DNA of 64,000 nucleotides from JAJCZZ01 sp964569085. Lineage in GTDB: Bacteria > Gemmatimonadota > Gemmatimonadetes > Longimicrobiales > Gaopeijiaceae. Made by a program: the position numbers and the translations under genes. Under the pieces are notes generated by a model, which ran no database searches, was not told the DNA's origin, and saw nothing but the letters and a program-made list of their open reading frames with translations. Below are positions 6,201 through 14,778 of this stretch, in pieces (position 1 is the first letter of the stretch; each line of letters opens with the position of its first letter). The stretch is taken from assembly GCA_964569085.1 (NCBI GenBank), contig CAZMTA010000015.1, positions 1-64,000 on the forward strand, given 5' to 3'.

Positions 6201-8816
6201 ATGCCCATCACACCCACCTACCCCGGCGTCTACGTCGAGGAGCTCCCCAGCGGCGTCCGCACCCTCACCGGCGTGGCCACCTCCATCGCGGCCTTCCTCG
6301 GGTACTTCTCCCGCGGGCCCATGGACGAGGCCGTGCGGGTCTTCAGCTTCGGCGACTTCGAGCGGGAGTTCGGGGGGCTGCGGGCCGACAGCGAGGCGGG
6401 GTACGCCATCCGCCAGTTCTTCCTCAACGGCGGCGGCGAGGCCTGGGTCGTGCGCACCGCCGCGGACGTGGCCGAGAGCGCCGCCGAGGCCACCCTCCTG
6501 GACGACGCCGGCGCGGACGCCCTCGTCCTCACGGCCGCCGAGCCGGGCGCCTGGGCCAACGACCTGCGCTTCGAGGTGGACTACGACGCGAGCGACCAGG
6601 CCACCCAGTTCAACCTCCGCATCTACCGGGGCGAGGCGACCACGGAGGAGGAGGGCTACACGAACGTGACGGTGGCCTCGGCCGAAGCCGACATCGACGG
6701 CGTCTCGGCGCTGGTGGGCGCGGCGATGGTGGGCGGGAACCGGCCCGCCCAGAACGGGACCACCGGCGGGGACATCTCCGCCCTGGATCCCGGCACCCTC
6801 TCCGACGACTCGGTGCGCGTGCTCCTGAACGGCGCCCAGGTGGGCACCTTCGCCTGGGGTGCCGGGGCGCTCACGACCCTCACCGGCGTGCGCGACCGCC
6901 TCCAGCTCCGCCTCCAGGCGCTGGCTCCCCTGGCCGGCGCCACCGTGGACCTCTTCGACGACCGCCTCCGCATCCTGCCCAACACGGGGAACGACCAGGA
7001 CGTGGTCACCCTGGAGGACGACGGCGGCACGGTGGTGGCCGACATCGGGCTCGACCCGGGGAGCGTGGTGGCCAACCCGCAGCGCTTCGCGCCGGAGCCC
7101 GGGGTGGACGCCGAGCCCTCCGCCGCGGCCGTGGACCTCCAGGACGCGGTGGGCGGCACGCCCGTCCTCCGCGTCGCCGCGGCAAGCGAGGGCGCCTGGG
7201 GCAACGAGCTCCGGGTGGACGTGGACCACGCCGTCCTCGACCCCGCCGCCGACGCCGACACGCTGTTCAACCTGCGCATCTCCGAGATGGGCGAGGTGAG
7301 CGGCCGCCGGGGCGTGATCCGGGAGGAGACGTGGACCGGCGTGCTGGTCCAGGAGGGCAGCCCCCGCCACGTCATCGACGTGCTCGACGGCTCGGACCTG
7401 GCCGCCGTGGCGCTGGTGGGCACGCCCGCCGACGGCACCCGGCCGGCCCAGACCGGCACGATCAGCAGCGACGTCGGGACCGACCCCGGCGAGATCGACC
7501 CGTCGGCCCTCACCGGAGGCGAGACCATGCGGGTCAGCCTCGACGGCGGGACCACCGTCTCCGCGGTGACGCTGGGCACCGGCCCGTTCACCGTGGCCTC
7601 CCTGGCCTCCGCCCTCCAGGCGGCCATCCGCGCCGCGGGCGCGCGCTTCGACCGCGCCACCGTGGAGGTCCTGGGGAGCGGCGCCACCCGCCGCTTCCTC
7701 CGGGTGAAGGCGGGCACCGACGACCCGTCGGCCGTCCTGACCTTCCGGGACGACGGCGGCCCGGGGGACACCCTGGCCGGGCTGCTCGGCCTCGACGTGG
7801 CGGCCCGCACCAACGTCCAGGCCTACGTCCTGGGCGCCACGCAGGCCGCGGGGGCCCAGGCGCTGCCCGACGGGCTCCCGGCGCGGGGCCACGACGGGGA
7901 GCTCCCCGACTCGGACGCCCTCATCGGGGACCGGGGCGCCAAGACGGGGATGTACGCGCTCCTGGACGTGGACCTCTTCAACATCCTCTGCATCCCCGAC
8001 ACCATGCGCCTCTCGGACCCGGAGGCCGCCCTGGTGGCCGCCGAGGCCACGGCGCTGTGCGGGGAGGAGCGGGCCTTCTACATCGTGGACGTGCCCCAGG
8101 GCGCCAACCCCCGGGACGAGCCCGACGAGATCCAGGAATGGCTGGACGGGAACGCGGGGCTCCGGGACAAGAACGCGGCGCTCTACTACCCGCGCCCCCG
8201 CATCGCGGACCCGCTCAACGAGTTCCGCCCCCGTGCCATCGCCTCCAGCGGCACCATGGCCGGGGTCTACGCCCGCACCGACGCGAGCCGGGGCGTGTGG
8301 AAGGCGCCGGCGGGCACCGAGGCGGCGCTGCGCGGGATCCAGGGGCTCGAGTACCGCCTCACCGATCCCGAGAACGGGGTGCTCAACCCCCTGGGGATCA
8401 ACGCGCTGCGCACCCGGCCGGTGGTGGGGAACGTGGCGTGGGGCGCCCGGACGCTCTTCGGCGCCGACCAGATGGCCAGCGAGTGGAAGTACGTCCCGGT
8501 GCGGCGCACGGCCCTCTTCATCGAGGAGTCCCTCTTCCGCGGCACCCAGTGGGTGGTCTTCGAGCCCAACGACGAGAAGCTCTGGAGCCAGATCCGGCTG
8601 AACGTCGGGACCTTCATGAACACCCTCTTCCGGCAGGGCGCCTTCCAGGGCACCACCCCCGCCGAGGCCTACTTCGTGAAGTGCGACGCCGAGGTGAACC
8701 CCCAGGCCGACATCGACCGCGGGATCGTGAACATCGTCGTCGGCTTCGCCCCCCTGAAGCCGGCCGAGTTCGTCCTCGTGAAGCTCCAGCAGATGGCCGG
8801 GCAGTCCGACGCCTGA
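6201..8816 (+). CDS. eCIS contractile sheath protein (Afp2-4/Pvc2-like), with duplicated insertion
   Basis: 871 residues. The N-terminus TYPGVYVEELPSGVRTLTGV and the C-terminus (from about 545: TGMYALLDVDLFNILCIPD, then GTQWVVFEPND and FVLVKLQQMAGQ) are the conserved sheath fold that polymerises around the tube and contracts. Between them lie two tandem related modules. Module A (about 107-297) starts ALVLTAAEPGAWANDLRFEV; module B (about 319-540) starts PVLRVAAASEGAWGNELRVD. Both contain FNLRI and NRPAQ/TRPAQ landmarks. This roughly doubles the usual 350-450 residue length. The start at 6201 is chosen because MPITPTYPGVYVEE is the canonical sheath start. It is the first gene of the operon. 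Confidence 0.93.
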   Translation: MPITPTYPGVYVEELPSGVRTLTGVATSIAAFLGYFSRGPMDEAVRVFSFGDFEREFGGLRADSEAGYAIRQFFLNGGGEAWVVRTAADVAESAAEATLLDDAGADALVLTAAEPGAWANDLRFEVDYDASDQATQFNLRIYRGEATTEEEGYTNVTVASAEADIDGVSALVGAAMVGGNRPAQNGTTGGDISALDPGTLSDDSVRVLLNGAQVGTFAWGAGALTTLTGVRDRLQLRLQALAPLAGATVDLFDDRLRILPNTGNDQDVVTLEDDGGTVVADIGLDPGSVVANPQRFAPEPGVDAEPSAAAVDLQDAVGGTPVLRVAAASEGAWGNELRVDVDHAVLDPAADADTLFNLRISEMGEVSGRRGVIREETWTGVLVQEGSPRHVIDVLDGSDLAAVALVGTPADGTRPAQTGTISSDVGTDPGEIDPSALTGGETMRVSLDGGTTVSAVTLGTGPFTVASLASALQAAIRAAGARFDRATVEVLGSGATRRFLRVKAGTDDPSAVLTFRDDGGPGDTLAGLLGLDVAARTNVQAYVLGATQAAGAQALPDGLPARGHDGELPDSDALIGDRGAKTGMYALLDVDLFNILCIPDTMRLSDPEAALVAAEATALCGEERAFYIVDVPQGANPRDEPDEIQEWLDGNAGLRDKNAALYYPRPRIADPLNEFRPRAIASSGTMAGVYARTDASRGVWKAPAGTEAALRGIQGLEYRLTDPENGVLNPLGINALRTRPVVGNVAWGARTLFGADQMASEWKYVPVRRTALFIEESLFRGTQWVVFEPNDEKLWSQIRLNVGTFMNTLFRQGAFQGTTPAEAYFVKCDAEVNPQADIDRGIVNIVVGFAPLKPAEFVLVKLQQMAGQSDA

Positions 8817-8850
8817 CCGCCCTTCCCCACGACTCCGACCCACGACGGCC

Positions 8851-9375
8851 ATGGCCCAGTTCACCACGAATCCCCAGCGCTTCGATCCCTACAAGAACTT
8901 CAAGTTCCGCGTGCTCATGGACGGCCGCTACGTGGCCGGCGTGAGCAAGGTGGGCGCGCTCAAGCGCACCACGAACCTCGTGGAGCACCGCGAGGGCGGC
9001 GATCCCAGCACCACCCGCAAATCCCCGGGCCGCACCGAGTACGAGGCCATCTCCCTGGAGCGTGGGGTGACCCACGACGAGGAGTTCGAGAAGTGGGCCA
9101 ACAAGGTGTGGAACTTCGGCTCGGGGCTCGGCAGCGAGGTCTCGCTGGCCGACTTCCGGAAGGACCTGGTCATCGAGGTCTACAACGAGGCCGGCCAGGC
9201 GGTGAAGGCCTACAAGGTCTACCGCTGCTGGGTCTCCGAGTACCAGGCGCTCTCCGAGCTGGACGCCAACGGCGAGGCCGTGCTCATCGAGTCCATCAAG
9301 CTCGAGAACGAGGGGTGGGAGCGGGACTACGAGGTCAAGGAGCCGGCCGAGCCGTCCTTCTCCGAGCCCGCCTGA
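8851..9375 (+). CDS. eCIS inner tube protein (gp19/Hcp-like, Afp1/Pvc1)
   Basis: 174 residues. It has the T4 gp19-like tube fold: NFKFRVLMDGRYVAGVSKVG, the RTTNLVEHREGGDPSTTRKSPG loop, EYEAISLERGVTHDEEFEKW and a C-terminal QALSELDANGEAVLIESIKLENEGWERD. These features are hallmarks of phage-like tail-tube subunits that stack as hexamers inside the sheath. It lies 34 nt after the sheath gene and 3 nt before the next gene. Only this one tube paralogue is present, whereas Afp has Afp1 and Afp5, suggesting one subunit serves the whole tube with the CIS-tube adaptor at 16939 at the baseplate. Confidence 0.93.
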   Translation: MAQFTTNPQRFDPYKNFKFRVLMDGRYVAGVSKVGALKRTTNLVEHREGGDPSTTRKSPGRTEYEAISLERGVTHDEEFEKWANKVWNFGSGLGSEVSLADFRKDLVIEVYNEAGQAVKAYKVYRCWVSEYQALSELDANGEAVLIESIKLENEGWERDYEVKEPAEPSFSEPA

Positions 9376-9378
9376 TCC

Positions 9379-10119
9379 ATGCGAGGGCTCGAAGCGCGGG
9401 AGCTCCTGGAGCTCCACGAGCGGGGGCGCGGTCTGGCGCCGGCCCGTCGCGCGCTCCTCCTCCTGGAGCGGGCGGAGCCGGAGGCGTCGGCGGAAGGGTT
9501 GGCGACGCTTCCCGTCGGGCGGCGCGACGCCCGGATCCTGGAGCTCCGGGAGCGCACGCTGGGCGCGGTGATCCAGACCGAGACGGCGTGTCCGGCGTGC
9601 GGGGAGCGGCTCGAGCTGGATCTGCGGAGCGAGGAGCTGCGGGGCATGGCCCCCTCGGCCGACCTGGCGCCCCGGGTCCGCGTCGACCGCGACGGCTGGG
9701 AGGTCCTCGTCCGCCTCCCCGGCACCGGCGACCTCCTGGCGGTCCTGGAGGCCGGCGGCTCCGAGGCCGACCTCCTGGCGCGCTGCCTGGTGGAGGCCCG
9801 CCTCGACGGCGAGCCCGTGGACCCGGCCCGGCTCCCCGGCGCCCTGCCCGACCCGGTCCGCGAGGCGGCCCAGACCGCCATGGCCGAGGCCGATCCCCTG
9901 GCCGACCTCCAGCTCGCCCTCGCCTGCCCCGCGTGCGAGCACGCCTGGAGCGCGCCCTTCGACCCCGCCGCCTTCTTCTGGGGCGAGATCGAGGCGTGGG
10001 CGCCCCGCCTCCTGCGGGAGGTGCACCTCCTGGCCTCGGCGTACGGCTGGTCCGAGGCGGACATCCTGGCCATGGACGCGTGGCGCCGCGGCCAGTACCT
10101 GGGCCTCCTGGGCGCATGA
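9379..10119 (+). CDS. eCIS Zn-ribbon protein, T4 baseplate/assembly-chaperone-like
   Basis: 246 residues with two CPxC pairs, C71-P-A-C74 (TACPACGERLEL) and C183-P-A-C186 (LACPACEHAW), that would bind one Zn as a split ribbon. The C-terminus FFWGEIEAWAPRLLREVHLLASAYGWSEADILAMDAWRR is a helical pair seen in phage baseplate/tail-assembly proteins encoded after the tube gene. By position and pattern it resembles T4-type baseplate hub or assembly chaperones. The family assignment is tentative; the zinc motif and its place between tube and cap genes are direct observations. It overlaps the next gene by ATGA. Confidence 0.65.
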   Translation: MRGLEARELLELHERGRGLAPARRALLLLERAEPEASAEGLATLPVGRRDARILELRERTLGAVIQTETACPACGERLELDLRSEELRGMAPSADLAPRVRVDRDGWEVLVRLPGTGDLLAVLEAGGSEADLLARCLVEARLDGEPVDPARLPGALPDPVREAAQTAMAEADPLADLQLALACPACEHAWSAPFDPAAFFWGEIEAWAPRLLREVHLLASAYGWSEADILAMDAWRRGQYLGLLGA

Positions 10120-11255
10120 GCTTCCTGGGCCGCCTCCTGGACCGGGCCTCCGAGCCCGAGCCCCCCGCTCCCGCGGAGCCCGGGGGCGCCCGGGCCGTAC
10201 GCCCCCGCCGACGCTCCGCCTTCGAGGCGTGGCCCTCCGGCGAGGGCGGGCGGGCCGGGCCGCTCGGCGAGGGGGAGGCCGCGTGGACCGGGGCGGGCGC
10301 CCCCCAGGCGGGCGGGCCGGCACCCCGCGGCGCGCCTGGGGACGGGCCGGAGACCGCCGACCGCTCCGGCGCGGTCCCGTCCGAGCGCGGGGACGTCACC
10401 GGGGGGCGCGCGGGACGGGTCTCCCGGCCCGGGGGCCCCGGTCCCGGCGTGGGCGAGACGGACGCCTCCGGGCGCCGGGACCGTCGGGCGGCCTCCGACG
10501 GCCCCGCGTCCCGGACCGCCTCCGGGGAGGACGCGCCTCCCCGCCCCACCCTGCCTCCCGCCGAACCCGCCCCCCCCGCCCGGGCCGGGGAGCGAGGCGC
10601 CCCCGACCCGGCCCGCCCCCACGCCGCGGACGCCCCGACGCCGCGCCCCGCGCCCCCGGGCGGCCGTGAGGCGGACCGCCGCACCCGGAGCCCCGACGGT
10701 CCGGTCGCGCCCTACGCCCCCTCCGCCCAGGTCTCGCCCCGTCCCCCGACCCTGGCCCCAGGAGGCGACGCGGAGGCCGGGAGCGCGCCCCCCCCGGCCC
10801 CGTCCGCCCCCGACCGCCCGGGTGCGTCGACGCCGCCCCACCCCACGGACCCCACCGACCGACCCGCCCGGGCCGCCGCCCCCTCCGCTCCGGTCCGGCC
10901 CGCCCCGGCTCCACCCGCCGAGCCGGCCGCGCCGACGGTGGCGCCCCGGGCGGACCACGACGCCCGCCGGAACGAGGGCGCGGACCCGGCCGCCGACCGC
11001 CGGGAGCGGGACGCCTCGTCCGCCCGGGGCGGCCGCGCCCAGGCCTCGCCCGCCGCCGAGCCCCTCCGACCCCGACGGGCCGCCGCGCCCGCCGAGGACC
11101 GGGAGGACGCGGCCCCACCCCCCGTCCACGTCTCCATCGGGCGCATCGAGGTCCGCGCGGTCCGCGCCGAGCCGGCCCCGCGCCCCCGGGCCGAGCGCCC
11201 CGAGCCCATGGTCTCCCTGGAGGAGTACCTGGGGCGCGGGGGGAGGCCGGCGTGA
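10116..11255 (+). CDS. eCIS Pro/Ala-rich disordered protein with conserved C-terminal IGRIEVRA motif
   Basis: 379 residues. An N-terminal SFLGRLLDRASE helix is followed by about 320 residues dominated by Pro, Ala, Gly, Arg and Glu with no regular secondary structure. A short ordered end follows: PPVHVSIGRIEVRAVRAEPA, then MVSLEEYLGRG. The IGRIEVRA segment recurs in small proteins of other eCIS and phage-tail loci next to DUF4255 genes, so the ends are probably the functional parts. Overlaps on both sides (ATGA, GTGA) place it firmly in the operon. Role unknown; an anchor with a length-variable linker, or a tape-measure-like function, is possible but unproven. Confidence 0.6.
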   Translation: MSFLGRLLDRASEPEPPAPAEPGGARAVRPRRRSAFEAWPSGEGGRAGPLGEGEAAWTGAGAPQAGGPAPRGAPGDGPETADRSGAVPSERGDVTGGRAGRVSRPGGPGPGVGETDASGRRDRRAASDGPASRTASGEDAPPRPTLPPAEPAPPARAGERGAPDPARPHAADAPTPRPAPPGGREADRRTRSPDGPVAPYAPSAQVSPRPPTLAPGGDAEAGSAPPPAPSAPDRPGASTPPHPTDPTDRPARAAAPSAPVRPAPAPPAEPAAPTVAPRADHDARRNEGADPAADRRERDASSARGGRAQASPAAEPLRPRRAAAPAEDREDAAPPPVHVSIGRIEVRAVRAEPAPRPRAERPEPMVSLEEYLGRGGRPA

Positions 11256-12523
11256 GCAGCGCCCTCGCCCTGGCCTCGGTGACCGCGGTGCTCCGCGAGC
11301 TCATCCAGGACGCCTTCGTGGACCACGGCGTGAGCAGCGTCGTGGCCGGGGCCGACGTGACCGCCGTGGCGCCGTCGCTGGTGGCGCCGGGCAACTCGCA
11401 GCCCACGGGCATCAACGTCTTCTGCTACGGCGTCGCGCCCAACCAGGGATGGCGGAACGCCGGCCTGCCCTCGCGGAACGGCTCGGGGGAGCGGCTCACG
11501 AACCCGCCCCTGGCCCTGGACCTCCTCTACCTCGTCACCGCCTACGGCACCGACGACTTCCACGCCGAGGTCCTCCTGGGTCACGCCATGCACCGCCTCC
11601 ACGAAGTGCCGGTGCTGGAGCGGGACACGATCCGCACGATCCTCCAGGACCCGGGCGTCCTCTCGGGCCACCTGGCGGGCTCGGGGCTGGCCGACCAGGT
11701 GGAGCTGGTGAAGGTCACCCCGGACGTGCTGGGCGTGGAGGAGATCTCCAAGCTCTGGACGGCGCTGGGTGGGGACTACCGTCCGTCCGCGGCGTACCGG
11801 GCCTCGGTCGTGCTCATCCAGGCCGACGAGCCGACCCGCTCGGCGCTCCCGGTCCTGACCCGGGGCGAGCGCGATCCGGGCACCGGCGTCGAGGAGGGCG
11901 TGACGGTCGTCTCCGGCCTGGTGGTCCCGTGGCCCACCCTGGACGAGGTGCGCCCGCCGGACCAGCGGCTCGTGGCGCTGCTCGGCGACACCGTCGCCCT
12001 CCTGGGCCACCACCTGGACGGCACCGCCCACGAGGTGGTCCTGGAGAACCCGCGCTTCGACGTGCGCCACGTGCTCTCGCCTCCGGACTCGGTGGCCGCC
12101 GACCGCGTCGAGTTCACCATCCCCACCGGAGCCCCCGCGGACTGGCCGGTGGGGCTCTGGACGGTGCGGGTCGGGCTCGAGCAGGACGGGGACGACCGGC
12201 GCACCAACGCCCTCGCCCTGGTCCTGGCGCCCACCCCCGACGCCGCCGGCGCCTCGGTCTCCACGGTGGGTAGCACCACGACCATCGACCTCCCGGTCAC
12301 CCCCGAGGTGCGGCCCGAGCAGTCCGTCTCCCTGGTGGTGGGCTCCCGCGAGGTCCCGGCCCTGCCGCATCCGGCGTCCACCGCGCTCCTGAGCTTCGAG
12401 CTGGAGGACGCCGAGCCCGGCACGTGGTTCGTGCGCCTGCGGGTGGACGGGGTGGAGAGCGTGCTGGTGAACCGCTCGGCGACGCCGCCGGAGTTCGACT
12501 CCCTCCAGCAGGTGACGATCTGA
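11252..12523 (+). CDS. eCIS tube-terminator/cap protein (Pvc16/Afp16-like, DUF4255)
   Basis: 423 residues, GTG start overlapping the preceding stop. The N-terminal domain (about 1-190) is DUF4255: ALASVTAVLRELIQDAF, NVFCYGVAPNQGWRN, PPLALDLLYLVTAYG and EVLLGHAMHRLHEVPVL. In Afp/PVC this protein caps the distal end of tube and sheath and fixes particle length. A C-terminal extension (about 230-423) has two beta-sandwich Ig/IPT-like segments (VALLGDTVALLGHHLDG; SLVVGSREVPALPH) not present in short homologues. These could decorate the cap. It is followed immediately (TGATG) by the ATPase gene. Confidence 0.9.
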   Translation: MSSALALASVTAVLRELIQDAFVDHGVSSVVAGADVTAVAPSLVAPGNSQPTGINVFCYGVAPNQGWRNAGLPSRNGSGERLTNPPLALDLLYLVTAYGTDDFHAEVLLGHAMHRLHEVPVLERDTIRTILQDPGVLSGHLAGSGLADQVELVKVTPDVLGVEEISKLWTALGGDYRPSAAYRASVVLIQADEPTRSALPVLTRGERDPGTGVEEGVTVVSGLVVPWPTLDEVRPPDQRLVALLGDTVALLGHHLDGTAHEVVLENPRFDVRHVLSPPDSVAADRVEFTIPTGAPADWPVGLWTVRVGLEQDGDDRRTNALALVLAPTPDAAGASVSTVGSTTTIDLPVTPEVRPEQSVSLVVGSREVPALPHPASTALLSFELEDAEPGTWFVRLRVDGVESVLVNRSATPPEFDSLQQVTI

Positions 12524-14500
12524 TGGCGCGGGCGAGCCGGGGCACGGTCCCCTCCTGGTCCGAGGCCAACCAGCTCTGGCTCACCGCCGAGCTGGCCCGG
12601 GTGCGCCGGGCCGTGGCGCGCCACGCCGGGGTGGAGGAGGACGGCGACGGCACGCCCGCCGAGGCGGCCCGGAAGGCGTGGGCGGCCATGGAGGCACCCC
12701 CGGCGCTGGAGCGGCTGACCCTGGCCTTCGGCCTCTCCCCCTTCGAGCGGGACGTCCTCCTGCTGGCCGCCGCCGTGGAGCTGGACGCGGGGACGGCGGA
12801 GCTGTGCGCCGCCCTGGGCGACGGCTCGCCCCACCCGACCTTCGGCCTCGCGCTGGCGGCGCTGGACGGCGCCCACTGGAGCGCGCTGGCGCCCACGGCC
12901 CCCCTCCGGGAGTGGCGCCTCCTGGACCTCCGGCCCGGCGCCACCCTGACCACCAGCCCGCTGCGCATCGACGAGCGGGTGCTCCACCACCTCACCGGCG
13001 TGCAGCACCTGGACGAGAACCTGGTGGGCTTCGTCCAGCCCCTGGAGCCGGGCGCGGGGGATCTGGTCCCGTCCCACCGGGCGCTGGCGGAGCGGATCGC
13101 CGCGGTGTGGTCCGGGGGCGGGGGGGGCGGGCCCGCCGGTGGTGCAGCTCTGCGGCTCCGAGCCCGCCGGGGCCCGGACGGTGGCCCGCGCCGCCTGCGA
13201 GCTCCTGGGCCTCGGGGCCTGCCGCCTCCCGGCGGGGCTCCTGCCCACGGGGCCCGGGGAGTTCGACGCGCTCCTCCGCCTCTGGACCCGGGAGTCGATC
13301 CTCAGCCACGCCGCCCTGGTGCTGGACGCCGCCGACCCCGACGCCGGGGACCGGGCGCGGGCCGCGCGCCTCCGCCGCTTCGTGGAGGAGGTGGGCGGGC
13401 CGCTCCTGGTCGTCACCGACGAGCGCCTGGAGGTGCCCGGCGTGGCGTCGCTGGCCTTCGAGGTGGGGCGGCCCACCCGGACCGAGCAGGCCGCGCTCTG
13501 GACCGAGACGCTGGGCGAGGTCGCCCCGGAGATGAACGGCGGCCTGGAGCGCGTCACCGCCCAGTTCGACCTGAGCGCCCCGGGCATCCGGGCGGCGGCG
13601 CGGCGCTCGGTGGCCGGCCTCGAGGACGCCGACGGGCGGGCCCCCGACGCGGTGGTGTGGGACGCGTGCCGCCTCCAGGCCCGGCAGGCGCTGGGCGGCC
13701 ACGCGCGCTGCCTGGAGCCCACCGCCGGGTGGGACGACCTCGTCCTCCCCGAGGCGCAGCTCCGCACCCTCCGCGCCATCGAGGCCCACGTGCGCCATCG
13801 CCTGCAGGTGCACGAGGCGTGGGGCTTCGCGGCGCGCTCGCCCCGGGGACTGGGGATCACGGCGCTCTTCAGCGGTCCCAGCGGCACGGGCAAGACGCTG
13901 GCCGCCGAGGTCCTGGCCCACGCCCTCGCGCTCGACCTCTACCACGTGGACCTGAGCGCGGTGGTCAGCAAGTACATCGGCGAGACCGAGAAGAACCTCC
14001 GCCGCGTCTTCGACGCCGCGGAGGCCGGCGGGGCGGTCCTCCTCTTCGACGAGGCGGACGCCCTGTTCGGCAAGCGCAGCGAGGTGAAGGACTCCCACGA
14101 CCGGTACGCCAACCTGGAGGTGAGCTACCTCCTCCAGCGCATGGAGGCGTACCGGGGGCTGGCGATCCTCACCACCAACCTCAAGAGCGCCCTGGACGAC
14201 GCCTTCGAGCGGCGCCTGCGCTTCCGGGTGTCCTTCCCCTTCCCCGACGCGGTCCAGCGCGCGGCCATCTGGCGGTGCGTCTTCCCGCCCGAGACCCCCA
14301 CCGAGGGGCTCGAGCCCGAGAAGCTGGGCCGCCTCGACGCCACCGGCGGCACCATCCGCAACGTGGCGCTCCACGCCGCCTTCCTGGCCGCCGAGGCCGG
14401 CGAGCCGGTCGGCATGGCGCACCTGCGGGACGCGGCGCGGAGCGTCTACGCCCAGCTCGAGAAGCCTCTCACCGAGTCCGAGCTGCGGGGGTGGGCGTGA
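12523..14500 (+). pseudogene. eCIS AAA+ ATPase (Afp15/Pvc15-like), interrupted by a +1 frameshift
   Basis: The reading frame from ATG 12523 (MARASRGTVPSWSEANQLW) runs about 200 residues with clear ATPase N-terminal homology (GLSPFERDVLLLAAAVELD), then leaves frame at a G-rich run. The rest continues one base further on, from about 13130 to 14500. It carries Walker A GPSGTGKT, Walker B VLLFDEADALFGKRS, sensor TTNLKSALDDAFERRLR and a C-terminal lid. Removing one G from the eight-G run at 13120-13127 gives a single 658-residue protein. The family assembles or recycles particles by hydrolysing ATP. A sequencing error in the homopolymer, a real mutation or programmed slippage are all possible. Confidence 0.85.
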
Positions 14501-14778
14501 GCGCCCGCGCCCTCCACCTCCGGGTGGACCGCCTCGTCCTGGACCCGGCCCTGGGGCCGGTGGACCGGGTGGCGCTGGCCGAGGCCCTCGGCGCCGAGCT
14601 GGCCCGGCGGCTGGAGGAGGGCGGGCACGGCGCCGGGATCGCCGACGCCCTCGCCGCCCGGGGCGGCCGCCGCCTGCCCCGCGTCGAGGGCACCCCATTC
14701 GAATGGTCCGAGGGCGCCGGGACGGAGAGCCTGGCCCGGCACCTCGCCGACTCCATCCTCGGAGGCATCCAGCCATGA
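14497..14778 (+). CDS. eCIS-associated small protein, 93 residues
   Basis: GTG start overlapping the ATPase stop (GTGA). The protein begins SARALHLRVDRLVLDPALGP, followed by a helix EALGAELARRLEEGGHG and the segment GRRLPRVEGTPFEWSEGAGTESLARHLADSILGGI. Small proteins of this length with an 'LxVDRLVLD' strand and a 'LARHLADSI' tail recur between ATPase and DUF4157 genes in eCIS loci. No enzymatic motif is visible. It overlaps the DUF4157 gene by ATGA, so it is co-translated with the putative effector. It may be a loading adaptor; this is inferred from position only. Confidence 0.6.
   Translation: MSARALHLRVDRLVLDPALGPVDRVALAEALGAELARRLEEGGHGAGIADALAARGGRRLPRVEGTPFEWSEGAGTESLARHLADSILGGIQP

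Noticed and set aside
12424..14778. One continuous protein through the ATPase and the 93-residue gene
   Set aside because: After about 13140 this frame is arginine/glycine-rich shadow; the ATPase motifs are in the next frame and the small gene starts at the GTG overlapping its stop.
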